Positions 42,687 to 56,620 of a stretch of DNA of 56,620 nucleotides are shown here, in pieces. Position numbers and translations under genes: made by a program. The DNA comes from Ramazzottius varieornatus (lineage: Eukaryota > Tardigrada > Eutardigrada > Parachela > Ramazzottiidae), in contig BDGG01000028.1 in the NCBI GenBank assembly GCA_001949185.1, positions 1 through 56,620 on the forward strand. Direction: 5' to 3'. The notes beneath the pieces were generated by a model. The model was not told the origin of the DNA. It saw nothing but the letters and a program-made list of their open reading frames with translations, and made no database searches. Position 1 is the stretch's first letter, and every line of letters begins with the position of its first letter.

Positions 42687-43909
42687 GCTCCTTGTTCAGT
42701 AAATCTGCAAAAGGTACAAGTTACAAATACGAAGAGCGGAAAAGGACTAAAAGGTTCAGATTGGGCAGAGGGTGCACTCACACGAATCGACAGCAATCAA
42801 CGATCAATCTTGCACCGCAGTCAACACCGACCTCCCGTCCGGCTTTCCTTCTTTTCTTTTGTACCTGTAAAATACGAAAGGATAAAGTGAAAACCATCTC
42901 TAACGAGCGCTGGATACTTACGGAAAACATACTGAGGTCGGCGACAGCAGGAAATAGCAGAAGCAACTGCGGCGAAGGAGATGTCGAAGAGAGGGGAATG
43001 CAGAATCCCGGATGTTTTATTTATCGGGTCCAACCGGATTTGAATTTTGAAAATCAAAACCAGTTGGTCTAGCTGATTGTTTGACCACCATCCTGCTCGT
43101 TGTGGTTGTGTGGACAAAGGCGCACATGTTACGTCATGATACTCAATAACGCGTAGTTTGTACCCCGACGTCATGCATATCACTTCCCAAAGGTTAGGTT
43201 GATCCAGCGGATAAAACAATTCGACGAAGAACCGCTGATGAGCTGGTGTACTTTGCGTTGTCGGAGAGTGGGACACATGCCGATGGGGTTGACTGATTGC
43301 GCAGTGCGAATATCAAGGCGGAGCAAGTGTTCGTTTCGTCATCGACCATACACCCGAAACAGAACAGAACCGTAGCACCAATAGGATTACAGTAGTTCTC
43401 CAGTTGATGATTCGTAAGAAGTCAGACCACGACTTGATTTCGTTAACTTTGCCGTATCTGTTGATGGATTTTCTTCACTCGTCTACGGCGGGTGCTGAGT
43501 AAAGCCTCATTTCGGCACGCCGTTGTTTTCAGCACGCAAAGTACTGCAGCTCTACAGTGCGAAGAACCCAAAACTCCGCCTTCGGTTCTGGTTTAGCCGC
43601 TCGGATATTCGCTGGACCTTGGTCCTTAGGATATTTTCTAGGACCTAGCTCGATGTATTTCGGACCGAACTCAAAGAACCCACAGTCACGAGGGCGGTAT
43701 GCGAACGGTAAACAGCGTAGAGCCTCGGACCAACAGTAGCATGTGAATTCCTCACTGATTATTTGATATATTATTAATATATTCGCTTAAAGCCAAGCGG
43801 GAAAACTACCGCCTCTGAATCTTAACTCCGAAATTTTCGTATAAATCTGACGAAATTTCACAGGGCAATCAGTGGTTGACAAAGCAACGAAATAGATGAA
43901 AGTTTAAAA
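42687..43909. other. Intergenic region, nothing recognised
   Basis: This stretch is upstream of the PWWP gene and downstream of DDX52, both on the minus strand. The 151-codon minus-strand frame at 42821-43276 has no recognisable domain and biased, implausible content. It may be 5' leader or upstream sequence. Confidence 0.45.
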
Positions 43910-46746
43910 CTACGAGTCGGTTTTCGTGGCCGCCTTGGGTTTCGCTGTGGCGGAAAACCTCGTATCAGCCTTGGCTTTTCGAATGCCCTTCCCAAGTTTC
44001 TTCATTTTCACTCTGTTCTTTAGCTTCTTTCTGAGCTCCTTCGGGTTTCTCTTCAGCTGCTTCCGCACCGAGCTGTTACAAAATACAAACCACCGATCTA
44101 GCGAACTGAGAGCAGAAATTCACAACCAATCACGGAATTTCTCACGCGAGAACCAACCTGGAAGGTTTCGGAAGTTGCAGCATGAACGCTGGGACTTCGC
44201 AGCCGGATCGCTGCATCACGCTGGCAATACTACAAAGATCAGGCCAGCGAAATTAAACCCTACCGGAACAGTTTGATAAGCATAAGCCATTTTCCAAACG
44301 CCAACATTACCTTCGGAGATTGACATCATCAGCTTCGGTGAAGAAGGTTATGGCTTTACCGCGCTGACCAGCTCGGCCGGTGCGACCTATCCTGTGGATG
44401 TAGCTGATGGATGTGAGGGGAAAGTCGTAGTTGATCACCATGTTCACGCCTTTGAAATCGATCCCTCGCCCAAGAACCTCGGTAGCGATGAGCGTCCAAA
44501 TGTTTCCTGCACGGAAACTACTCACTACTAAGTCACGCTAGAGAGCAAAAAACATTCGTAAAAATCTTTTCGACAGGCTCTCCTTTTAGATATTTGACCT
44601 TAGTCAGATTTGACTGCGAGTAAACAAAAAGAAAATACCACACATACTTCCGACTGCTCTCTGTCAGAGTGGATAACGTCCACGTGGAATCTGTCGTTTT
44701 CCAGTTCGCGAAAGAGCTCTTTGGCACGTTGCTTGCTTTCCACAAAGATAAGAACTGGCGGAGTGTATTCCTAGAAGTTACCATATCATCATTGTCTTTA
44801 TGCACCTGCCCATTCAAAACCAAACTTGGGAAAACAATGGGAACAGATCAGAATTTGGAGACTGACTCTACGTACTTCTTGAAGTATCTTCCGCAAGGCA
44901 GAAGTCTTTCCGTCCTCAGTGCCGACAAAGACGAGTCGCTGATCGATAGCACTGGTCGCCGCATTCCTTGCACCGATGGACACTTCCGCTAGATTATCCA
45001 AATGCTGTTTGCACCACTCTTCAACTTCGATAGCGAAGGTGGCACTGAAGAGCAATCGCCGAACTTTCGGACTGGAACACGCTTTGTAGATGACAGCCAA
45101 CTGAAAAAGAAGCCGTTAGGATTATTGTACCGCACACCTGTTGATCCTTGAGAACTACAGGGAGCCGATGGTCGTACCTGATCTCGGAAGCCGCCTTCCT
45201 TGTCAGCTTCAAAAAGCTTGTCCGATTCATCAATCACGAGCCATTCTACGGACTCGAGAGACACTACAGCTGGCTTCTTGCTCAGCAGAAACACCAGCCT
45301 GTTTGGTGTGGTCACCAGGATGTCGAACCTCGAAGAGCGATTCTTTTTGGCTCTTTTGACAAATTTGGGGACATCTTCAAGAAGGTGGGTGCGAAGACCT
45401 GTTCCTAAAGTCAATCTATCCGTCTCGAAAAAGGTCTGCGAAAAAAAACAATTTTTCAGTATTGAAATTCCAAACAATCTCCCGGTTGGATTTTTCCGCA
45501 CTCCATACCTGTTTCGCCAGCTCTCTCGTTGGAGAAACTACAACAGCCCTGTACCCAAAATTATTGAAGCATTTCAATGACTGGATGATGGGAATGAGAA
45601 ACGCCGCAGTCTTTCCGGAACCAGTCGGGGCAGAGGCCAGAATGTTCCTCCCCTGGAAAAGAATCGAACACAATCACGTCAAACGACGCTGCCGAGCATA
45701 AGAGATGTATAAACATTACCTGGAGGACTAGAGGTATGGCTTGCATTTGGATAGGCGTAGGTTGTTGATAGCCGATCTTCGTGATATTCTCCACTAAGCG
45801 AGCATTCAGCTGGAACCGCGTTGCCAGCTCTTCGAAAGTCTCCACAGGCTCCGGAATATCCTCACCGGTGACGTGAATGTTGTGAAGGTTCCGGAAGTGG
45901 TTTATCTGAAGAAACGGGAACAGAACCGTCAGTATAACATTCAACAGGTCTGCAGGGCTCGAGTGCGCACGGAACGCACATAACGGCTGAAGCGCGGCGC
46001 ACAGCGCACGTCTGTCACGCACATGCATACAATCAAACATTTGATTGATGTCGTCGTTCTGGAACCATAGTAAGAACTTATTTTCTGGTTACTTTCCGAG
46101 TTTCCGTGGACCGGCGTGGATCTTCTCACCTTTTCCTGTTTGATGAGAGCTAACTTATCAGCATCTTTCTTGACTTTCTTCTTCCTCTTTCTCTTGGCAG
46201 GCGTGAAGTCGGTGGATGGCTCTGCGCCGGAAAACAGCTGGAGCTTCGCAGGCTGGTCGTCCTCCGAGCTCGATTCGTCGGCCTCGTCATCTTGCCTGTC
46301 TTGCTCCATTTGCGTACTAAGACTGGCATTGCATTGAGCCGAGATGTCCGCTGGTACACCTGGCAATACCGGGAGCTGATAGTAATAGAGCCGAAGAACT
46401 AAAAAGCGAGAACATGGTGCATCGTGGATTTATCTTACCTTCCTCGAGGTCGGACTGCTCCGGATATTCTTCCTTCGCCTGATCCTTCTTGCTCTTATTC
46501 ACCCGAGATCCAAACTGCGAAAGAGGAAAGCCGTAACGTAGCTGCGCTTTGTGACACAAAACAGCGACTACTTACGATGTTATCCAAATTTCCGCGCGTC
46601 GATTTTCCTCGCGACAGCTGGTTTCCTCCACTTGGTGGCTTCTTCGCAACTTCGTCCCTCTTTGGAGGCGACAAGTCGGCGGTTCCGTCGTTTTTTGGCC
46701 GCTTGAAGCTGACACCTTGTGTGAGTATCCGAAAACTAGCATTCAT
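43910..46746 (-). CDS. DDX52: ATP-dependent RNA helicase DDX52 (yeast Rok1 orthologue)
   Basis: This is a nucleolar DEAD-box helicase for 18S rRNA processing and small-subunit assembly. Twelve exons fit in phase: 46746-46576, 46514-46439, 46398-46130, 46058-46023, 45905-45720, 45652-45509, 45435-45178, 45100-44876, 44770-44648, 44537-44311, 44229-44158 and 44072-43910, about 649 aa. A charged N-terminal region ends in a Lys-rich patch ([12 protein letters not shown]). Then [20 protein letters not shown], the Q motif ([14 protein letters not shown]), motif I APTGSGKT, Ia PTRELA, Ib [41 protein letters not shown] and [16 protein letters not shown] in place of DEAD is the family form. The C-terminus is basic. 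Exon 4 is only 36 nt. The start codon faces the dihydropyrimidinase gene 462 bp away. Confidence 0.95.
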
Positions 46747-47208
46747 CTTGACGTAGGAAGTTTAAGAGCCAGCTGAAGCGTGATTCGTGAAAGCAGAGTG
46801 GTGAAAGGCTGAGAGTGGAAAATCGGAAAATGGTCCAAATGGAAAACTTGGAAAAAAAACAATGTTATGCTTGCTCAATCAACAATCAAAACTGGGACGG
46901 GTTCTTGAATAGATCGGGAGAGGGCGCTGTTGGCGCAGCTACGTCGGAAATTAACCATCTGGAGTGAGAGTTACCATTTTACCCAGTTCCATGCACTGAA
47001 CCCATCGAACAAAGTCCAGTTTGATGTTTCTTGGATAAAAAGTTTCAACTGCTGGATGCCAAAGAAAGACTGCGCGCGACTGGGACGACAAAAGTAACAG
47101 GTGTGTACGTGGGCATTCTTGTTCAGTGTAGCCTTTTCGGTCAGTGCGCCAACCCGTCGAATTATGCATTGACATGGTGATTTGGACTGGGTGAGTTACG
47201 TGTGAAGA
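46747..47208. promoter_or_regulatory. Bidirectional promoter interval, DDX52 / DPYS
   Basis: This 462-bp interval lies between outward-facing start codons and must contain both 5' leaders. No TATA box is evident. Confidence 0.45.
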
Positions 47209-49848
<2,640 letters not shown>

Positions 49849-51461
49849 CTGTTAGCGTCCAAGTTTCTAACAGAAAAACGGTCATGCACACATCCGTGCG
49901 CCACGAAGGTTATGAGCCGGCTTTTATCCTGTTCTGATTCCAAATTTGACGCTAGCCTGTTGGTACAGCGACTCGGATACGGTGTGTTATCAGTAAATTG
50001 CTCCTTGCACGGCAACGGCCTGGTCTGGTGCCCGAGTGGGCGTCTCCGCCCGAGAATTTTCCGCAGATAATTCTCCATAAAAATGAGATACCTTTCAGAA
50101 TGGCTCAAACATCCTCTACGGTGAAGTTTTTTACCGATTCAGCTTCGCAGAGATCCCAAACTGAATCCCGGAAAGGACTTTTTGGTGTGCCTGTCTCATG
50201 TTCCTCTTGTGCGAAAATGAGCCACAGTCCGAGAATCCGAGGAACATTACAAATGATCACGAACATCTGACGACATTTGTGAGGGACAGGTCTAACTGCG
50301 TTGCTCGTCATGGGGGAAATGAGGTTCGAGTGGGTGGAGGAAATGAATCTGCTGCAACTGCGGCTCATATCACGAAAGCGAATTTAGCTAATCCAGCAGC
50401 CGGTTCCAGGTGATCGAGATGCTCTTTGCCGGGTTTTTTGCGACATTGGGATGTTGTCTTCTTACGCCGATCATCGCAGCTGTGCAATGCGAAATGTATG
50501 CATCTTCCACTGCTACCGCGGCCTTGCATTGATAGCGGTAGTTGTCATTGGGTACAGCTTGCATCCAATAACAATTAACGAAATTCCTTCGTCTGAAGCC
50601 CAAACTTCAAATACATCTCCGAGTGGTACAAGTACATTTATTGTCCATGTTCCCTGTTGTAGATGGTCTTTATCGCAATGAGCGCCGATTACTGGAACAC
50701 CTGAGAACGTTTTCCTAAGCACCATGAATCTAGGAATAACATCGCCAGCACATATACTTGGACCGCCTAGCATGCAGCGGTATGCTTCTGGCGGGCGCAG
50801 TGGTATCAGGGGAACTTGTCACAAAATGGATCCCAGAACCTGGGTTGCATGCACTGACTGGACTTTTGTATCAATACTTTTGTGGACCATGCGGGTTGCC
50901 TTCATTGAGAGGGTTCGAATTTGTACAATGACCCAGTCGACGTGTCAACTGCACGAATATCCTAGAAGGTGACAAGATTTCATGAATAGGTGACATAATC
51001 ATAATCATCGTACCGTGAAAATTCGTGAATGGTCCCGATTGAATTCAAAAGAAGAAACAAGCTAAAGTCACCGCATTGGTACTCCGTGTGCAGCTGCCAT
51101 GATCACAGTTACACAAGCTCGGAATTAGAATGGCGCAATATTACGCGAAAGGCTTTGACTCACTTGGTGAGTGTGAAACTTCGCGGAGTAGTTCATAAAT
51201 TTCAAGAACTGTTGGACGACAATTCTTTTGTAATGTTGCGTGAAAAATTAAAATCTCTAAAATAGTGGTACTATTTGGCAAGTTCACGACCCTCCAAAAC
51301 AATTATTACTGTGCCGTAACAGATGGCATCTTTATTGCACAAAATCAGCACCGAAGAAGAAAATGTATAAAAAACAAAGAAACAACAGTTCCATGGCATT
51401 TCTTAACTGGTTCTCGCTTCGGTTTACCTATTTCTCCAGCGTTTACAACAACCCGAATAAG
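49849..51461. other. Region with no secure gene
   Basis: Several plus-strand frames between 50101 and 50972 have short hydrophobic stretches, for example MLFAGFFATLGCCLLTPIIA at about 50420 and ALIAVVVIGYSL. They hint at a multi-exon membrane-protein gene, or a decayed one. I could not join them into a consistent model. Confidence 0.35.
51366..51374 (+). promoter_or_regulatory. TATA-like box of the Gly/Tyr-rich gene
   Basis: TATAAAAAA lies 96 bp upstream of the chosen start codon. It favours the inner Met (51462) over the upstream in-frame Met at 51363, which would overlap the box. Confidence 0.45.
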
Positions 51462-51836
51462 ATGCATTCGATATTTCTCATTGCTTTAGTTTTGTGCACC
51501 GTAATGGCGGGGGTCAGTACGGGCGGCTTTGGGTACGGTGGATACGGCGATTTTGGCGACTATGGAGGTCTGGGGGGTTATGGCGGATACAGCGGCTGGG
51601 GAGGACCCAGCTGGGACTACGGTGGTTTTGGGGGTTATGGTGGCTACGGGATCCCGGACTTCGGATATGACGGGTACGGCGACTTCGGATACGGAGGACT
51701 TGGTGGTGGACACCTCGGCGGGTACCTCGGTGGATTTGGGGGCTACGGTGGTTATGGTGGCTTTGGTGGCTATGGAGGATATGGTGGATATGGTGGGTAC
51801 TACGGAGGTTACGGGGGAGGATGGGGAAAGAAATGA
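51462..51836 (+). CDS. Gly/Tyr-rich secreted protein
   Basis: This is a 124-aa single-exon protein. MHSIFLIALVLCTVMAGVST is a clear signal peptide, so I start here. The mature part is almost entirely GGYGG, GGFGG and GGYGDFG repeats and ends GGYGGGWGKK. Such Gly/Tyr-rich secreted proteins occur in arthropod cuticle, silk and glue, and in nematode antimicrobial peptides. The sequence alone cannot choose between these. The composition also opens long antisense and offset frames, which are not genes. Confidence 0.75.
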   Translation: MHSIFLIALVLCTVMAGVSTGGFGYGGYGDFGDYGGLGGYGGYSGWGGPSWDYGGFGGYGGYGIPDFGYDGYGDFGYGGLGGGHLGGYLGGFGGYGGYGGFGGYGGYGGYGGYYGGYGGGWGKK

Positions 51837-52282
51837 GTGCTGGACACAACCAGAAAAAAGTGTGTCCGAAGAAGATTTTGTTTCAGGCGTTGTGGCTCTC
51901 CTAGGTGAAGCTGGATCTTTGCCTTCAGTTTCTTGCCTTCCGTTTTCTACATTATATTCCAATCGTTTTTGGTATGCGAACAAAACTTTCAGTTACAGTA
52001 TCTTGTGGTGCCTTCGAACAACCTTTCCGAGTTCCGAACAATTGCGTGAGATAAATTAAAAGACGAAAATCCCGAAAGCTTGTCTGAGGTGGCGCACGAT
52101 TGGGCTTTATCATACGAAACAACAAGCACGTGCACGAAAACAGATTGTGGTAGGTGTCAATGGTAATTGGACAACAACAACTGTATTGACAAGCTTAACG
52201 CACTAAAGCATCATTATTCACGATAAAAAATGCATTATCTGAAGACCATACAGAAAACGTCTGCTACAGGGCAACAACTGAT
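51837..52282. other. Convergent 3' interval
   Basis: This interval lies between the Gly/Tyr-rich gene and the four-helix membrane protein gene. It contains one half of the dispersed palindrome (GAGGTGGCGCACGATTG, about 52086). Nothing else was recognised. Confidence 0.45.
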
Positions 52283-53434
52283 TTAATTCTTCTCGTAATA
52301 AACCCTAGTTCCGGCAGCGGAGTCATGAACAGCAGCCGGTTGGTAGTTGGACTTGAGCCGCATAACGTTGATGACGCTGAAGATGGTCAGAATCAAGCAG
52401 CTAGTCAGGAGAATGGACTCGCCGATCAACGCGACAATCTTCAGGATAGCGATGACTTTTGTGATGTAATGATAGTCATACACCGACTGTCCAGTAGCGA
52501 TGTACTGACTTCCGGTGTTCTGGTTGGGCAGAACATGGGTATCGAACGCGGAGTACCCAGAGTACGTTGGGTCGGTATACTGGTAGTTCAAGATGGGGTT
52601 GCTGGGATCAGAGTTGGCCAGAGACCACAGATTCCAGAAGGACGGGAAGAAGAGACCCACGGCGACGCATAAGAGAATGGTGGCGAGGAAACTGACGACG
52701 GCCGCAATGATGAAGTTGCGCCGAAGGGTTCGCAGTGCGGCGTTAGCGGTGGAGGGCGAAGAGGCAGCAAGGCCGGCAAGGACAGCGAAACCAGCTGCGA
52801 TGGTTGCAATGATCTGCGCGGCTGTCAAGGCTTTTCCCAGGCGAGTGGTGTTCAGTACGCAAACTGTGTGTACAAAAGACGATTACTGCTCAACCCAGGA
52901 GATGCGAATGCACTGTTCAATATCCTTCGTTCTCCTGGGTAAGTAAACATTACGCACAGAGTTCGCACCGTATTTCGAAACAGAAAACTACACTGTTTTT
53001 TAAAATTGACGAACGATTCTTAGAACGCTAGGAGCTATTATATCCTCGCGTCAATATGTTGGGCGTCAAAACGAATGATTTGACCCAGATCGTTCTCCCA
53101 GTGGCGCACGCTCGCAGCCCTTAGAGATGTGAATGTGCGCCAGTTAGGGAGAAGTCTGGGTGGAATCATTCGCCGACGTATCGCATGAGTTCGTCATTTC
53201 CTTGCACGACCGATATTCAAGGTACATTGCATCTGACGGTTGCATGTATTCCTTGGAGTAAAATGCTGACAATAGAAGAGACCGGCATTAGAAGAACTTA
53301 CTGGCAATTTCATGGGCGAGGACAATCAAGCCCAAGACGATACAGACGAGGGACAGCGTTGCCATCAGCGGTCGGCCTTTCACCCGCTGGTCTACGAGGT
53401 ATACCTCGGTGGTCCGGATATCCCGAGAAGGCAT
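52283..53434 (-). CDS. Four-transmembrane protein, uncharacterised
   Basis: Exons 53434-53302 and 52863-52283 join in phase at a strong donor (GCCA|GTAAGT) to give 237 aa. The larger exon alone has no ATG, so the first exon is needed. The cytoplasmic N-terminus (MPSRDIRTTEVYLVDQRVKG) leads into TM1 (SLVCIVLGLIVLAHEIA). TM2 (IIATIAAGFAVLAGLAA), TM3 (FIIAAVVSFLATILLCVAVG), a roughly 60-residue Tyr/Asn-rich extracellular loop and TM4 (ALIGESILLTSCLILTIFSV) follow. The tail has YQPAAVHDSAAGTRVYY. The layout is tetraspan-like (compare MARVEL, claudin-like or TM4SF groups). The tetraspanin CCG motif is absent and I cannot assign a family. Confidence 0.7.
53099..53146. repeat. GTGGCGCAC palindrome, four-TM gene intron
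   Basis: CAGTGGCGCACGCTCGCAGCC is inverted, with divergence, against GAATGTGCGCCAGTTAGG. CCCAGATCGTTCTCC precedes it. Confidence 0.8.
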
Positions 53435-56400
53435 CTTGGTGGTAACCGACTTTCGACAAGGAAGAAAAATCTCAGGACAAGGGGAGTCTCGACACTACAA
53501 GGAATGTCTGCTGAAACCACCAGAAACCATAAATCGAGCTGCGCAAACAGACGAACTGTCTGGCTGTGACCTAGAGCAAAACGATGACTGAACACACACA
53601 GTGTTCAATTTTCTGTCCAAGTATGCAGCACAGTCAAACCCCAGCACGTTGTTCAGAAGAGCGAGTAAAACGTCAGTTTACCTTGAAGCAATAACTCGTG
53701 GATTGAAGACCCATACAATGGAACATAACCTGTTGCGCGCCGCTGATTCACCTGGAGTTGAGTCGAGTTATGAGGTGTTGTAACATAGGTGAGCGAGAAG
53801 AAGAGTCTCGTAAAGAAAACTTGTCATGCGTTCACCGACCATGAAAGTTTAGGCTTTACTCAGCGCACGTTGAAAACTCAAGCAGGAAACCGGTTTTTCG
53901 CTCCGAAACGATCTAGAAAAATGCCCACCAGTCCTATTTTGGAGGAAACCGGTTTCGGCGCCGATGAAATGCGCGGCGCGTACTGTTTCCAGTGTATCCA
54001 TCAGACACGCAGTGGTTAATGTATAGCTGGAGCTACTGAAATGCTTCATGAACTTCACGAAGTGAGCGTCACAGTTAGCGTATGCTGTATGCGTCCTCAT
54101 ACCCGTAAACTCTGTGCGAAATATGACGTCACTTCGCGAAGTTCATGAAGTATTACCAGGGTGAATCCAGGATAGTGGTAAATGTTCGTTCAACCAACGG
54201 CCTAATCAACTTCAGCTTTCATTGAACACTACAACAGGCTTGTACTGCTGATAGGTTTTGTCAAGTTTTTGATTTTGATTGGCGCTGTTGGTGTATTGCA
54301 TCAGATTTCCGGTGAGTTGCCGGATTCTTCTTGTCTCCGGCGTTTCAGACCGTCTTGCTCCCCTTATGCGTCCCTGTCCCGCTGAGCCGAGTAAGTGCTG
54401 ATTCCCACCTAAGGTGGAACTTTCGCAGTGGATGACGGATCATCAGCTGGCTGACTTTCGTTTTGTCTGCTTGTAATTTCGGTGGAGAAGCCTCGGTCGT
54501 CCCGTCAACTCCTTCATCGCTCCTCTCGTCTGACTGCCTTCTTCTGTCGTCGTCTATCTGCGGCTGATTCCTGCTGAGAGTTTCCCTTCGTTTCTCGTGA
54601 GACTCTTCCCTTTGTCTGTTGGTGTTTCCGTTTCAGGTTAGTGAACACCCAAGCAGTCTTACCTTGATGATCTATTTGTATGCATACGCGCGTCGTCGAA
54701 TCGCGCATGTATCGTGGTGCGTCAGAGTCAGGATTTCTTAGCGTGAGCGGGACGAGTACGTACGTACCTCTGTTTTGTGAACCATCCTATTGAACGCACC
54801 ACTTGCTGTGCATTTCTAATGTAAGCATGTGCTTGTCGCGGTAGCGTCATGAAGCCTGGTCCCTCACGCACCACACTACATTTCATGTTTCCTGTTTTAC
54901 AGTTTACTTCGTAGTATAATGTGAGGTCATTCGATCCGATGGGCGTGTCGATGCTCACTTGGCTGTACTCCAATCAGCGTCCAGACCGTTGTTCGACGTT
55001 TTCGCTATTACTGCTCGATACGCATGTACCACTATCGTCGATTCACTCTGGTTCAGTCATCCAGTCATGAGACTGAGCTGCGGAATTGCAAAGTTCTCAA
55101 AACTGCTCTGGAGTCCGAAGGCCGTCTGCTGAGGTAGTCAGATTAATTGTACACTAATTTCGACAGCATAAGCTCAAAAATTCACTGCACGGGTTCCATT
55201 AGTTCCTTTTACAGTATCTTCGGTAGTCCCTTTTATAGTATCTTCGGGAGGACCGATCAAGCTCGATTATGTGATACTGCACTACAGTATGTCGTTTCGA
55301 CCGTGTTCCAATAACTGCGTTCGAATGTATCTTAGATACAAAAGCGGTTCTTTCTGTTCCGCCATCCCACAACTAGTAAGACCTTGCCGCCATGCGGGCC
55401 CAAGATAAAATACAACTACTCTATTCTCTCCAGTAATTTCCGTACGTCACAGGCGATACTTTTGTTAAAGAGTTTGCGAAGCGAACAGGCAGCTTTCGCT
55501 CTATGTCAGTTTACTACGTCATTTTAAACAGAAATTTGCACAGCAAGAACGAAACAATCACAAGGAAACACAAGTTTTAGGAGGTAAAATCAACACTACA
55601 CTGCAGTATCTACAACACATCGTCATCGAAACTCACAAGACTTTGCACAACCGACAAAGCAGAAGAATGTGCTGGACTAGTGACTTCCGCAGTTTCTTCG
55701 GAATGGTTTTCACTCCACTTCTCTTCGACCATCTTACACTTGTGAAAATAATTAACGATAGTGAAAGGCTTGACGTTCTTCTGACTGGCGGAAATGAATT
55801 GTCTGAGGGATACGAAGAAGCCTTCTGTTGAACAGCTGATTAATCTTTGTTTGAAACTAAATACACGCTTGCGTTTGATTGCATGTCCTTGATTGAGTCT
55901 AATGACGACACGGTTTTGCCACTGTGGCAGATACCGCAATTTCACTCTTGTATCATTTGTAAAAACCGTTCGAGTGACGTAGGGAAATTACCGGAGAGAT
56001 TACAGTATTCGTCACCAAAGACCGCTCCAAATTCGATCGAGCGAGCTGCATCAGTAAACAAAGGAAGTGCACACGAGCCACAATTTGCGTACAATCATAG
56101 TAGCCAGGAAAATGGAGTGATAGCGGAAAGGGATCTAAAACTGATTACATTCGCAGTGCAAACTGCAAATTTTGTCGCGAGACCGTCATGATCATATCCC
56201 GATCGGATTGTAAATCGTCCCCATCGATGATCCACCAGGTGGTTTCGTCTGCCCTTTTACTACATAAAGGGGAACAACATGGCGATGAGACTGATGCATG
56301 ATATAAGAGACTAAAACTAACTGCGCATAAGACTGAGTCGCAGCCAAATGGTGGCACTGACACCCAGCACAAGAACCATGCAAGCCCGTTTTGGTATGGA

Positions 56401-56595
56401 AAGTCCGATTGAGGAACTGACGGTGGAGAACCCTGCCGTCCCCTACCATTGAAGACCGGCTCTTGGCCACCAGTCCGTCCACAGCCTGTTCATTGGTGCA
56501 TAAAAAGGCGTGCCACCGTAATCACAACTACTCGATTTCGAACAACCACGCCTCACCTCCGTGATCATCAGCAGCATATCGTAAGCAGCAAACAA
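53435..56595. other. Right-hand region without recognised genes
   Basis: About 3.2 kb contains only short, unconvincing frames. It holds an inverted repeat at 54044-54150 and a stretch at about 54815-54965 related to repeats at 37585-37665 and 38046-38193. A palindromic AAACCGGTTT pair at about 53889 and 53947 is also present. Confidence 0.5.
54044..54150. repeat. Short inverted repeat
   Basis: CTTCATGAACTTCACGAAGT (54044 onward) is the reverse complement, with one mismatch over 22 bp, of 54129-54150. The loop is 63 bp. Confidence 0.8.
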
Positions 56596-56620
56596 ATGCG
56601 GGTTCTGATAACAGTAAGCT
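56499..56620 (+). promoter_or_regulatory. Possible promoter and first exon of a gene running off the right edge
   Basis: GCATAAAAAGG (56499-56509) is a TATA-like box. About 95 bp later an ATG (56596) opens MRVLIT and meets a donor-like ACA|GTAAGC at the window end. The same TATA-to-ATG spacing is seen at 29681 and 51366. A short first exon of a secreted-protein gene is possible. Confidence 0.3.

Noticed and set aside
42821-43276. 151-codon minus-strand frame upstream of the PWWP gene
   Set aside because: No domain, no splice logic linking it to the PWWP exons, and a poor match to protein-like composition.
50101-50972. Possible multi-exon membrane-protein gene
   Set aside because: Hydrophobic fragments are present, but I could not find a set of splice sites that keeps one frame. 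Reported only as an unresolved region.
51486-52059. Long frames on both strands over the Gly/Tyr-rich gene
   Set aside because: They arise from the GGN-rich repeat composition. The sense frame with signal peptide explains the locus.

Overview
This is a 56.6-kb stretch of nuclear DNA from a multicellular animal. The genes are split into many short exons with canonical GT/AG introns, mostly about 50-300 bp. They encode animal-type proteins: an SGSM RUN/TBC protein, VPS33A, SDHAF1, SmD2, a thyrotropin-releasing-hormone-receptor-like GPCR, MRPL30, DDX52 and dihydropyrimidinase. A corazonin/GnRH-like neuropeptide precursor points to a protostome. A small ecdysozoan such as a tardigrade is my best guess, but that is an inference and not a firm identification. 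I rebuilt exon structures by hand from reading frames, splice sites and family similarity. Where I give exon lists, the phases add up, but no transcript data were available.

Layout. Positions 1-3515 are repeat-rich with no recognisable gene. SGSM (minus, 3516-9841) and VPS33A (plus, 10659-13453) are transcribed away from each other. A small Kazal-like secreted protein (minus) ends at 13698. Positions 14524-16875 hold a foldback element and a TA-flanked inverted-repeat element. Next come an uncharacterised gene (16876-18062), SDHAF1 (minus), SNRPD2 (minus, start codon split by an intron) and a cysteine-rich EF-hand protein (plus). The TRHR-like receptor (minus, 21880-28452) spans eight coding exons, one of only 22 nt. 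The corazonin-like precursor (plus, 29767) lies divergently upstream of it.

The second half starts with an M3A oligopeptidase homologue (minus, 31200-35001) that has lost its whole zinc site. It is head-to-head with MRPL30 (plus, 35365-37288), whose second intron carries a TA-flanked inverted-repeat element. A PWWP protein with a C-terminal ubiquitin-like domain (minus, 38654-42686) has a one-base reading-frame break. DDX52 (minus, 43910-46746) is head-to-head with dihydropyrimidinase (plus, 47209-49848). A Gly/Tyr-rich secreted protein (plus, 51462-51836) and a four-helix membrane protein (minus, 52283-53434) follow. The right end is mostly empty apart from repeats and a possible first exon at the very edge.

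The genes do not form one pathway. They are housekeeping functions (endolysosomal tethering, Rab regulation, splicing, mitochondrial translation, complex II assembly, ribosome biogenesis, pyrimidine breakdown) mixed with neuroendocrine signalling. The most striking non-coding signal is a dispersed roughly 50-100-bp palindrome built on GTGGCGCAC. It occurs a dozen times, mostly inside introns.
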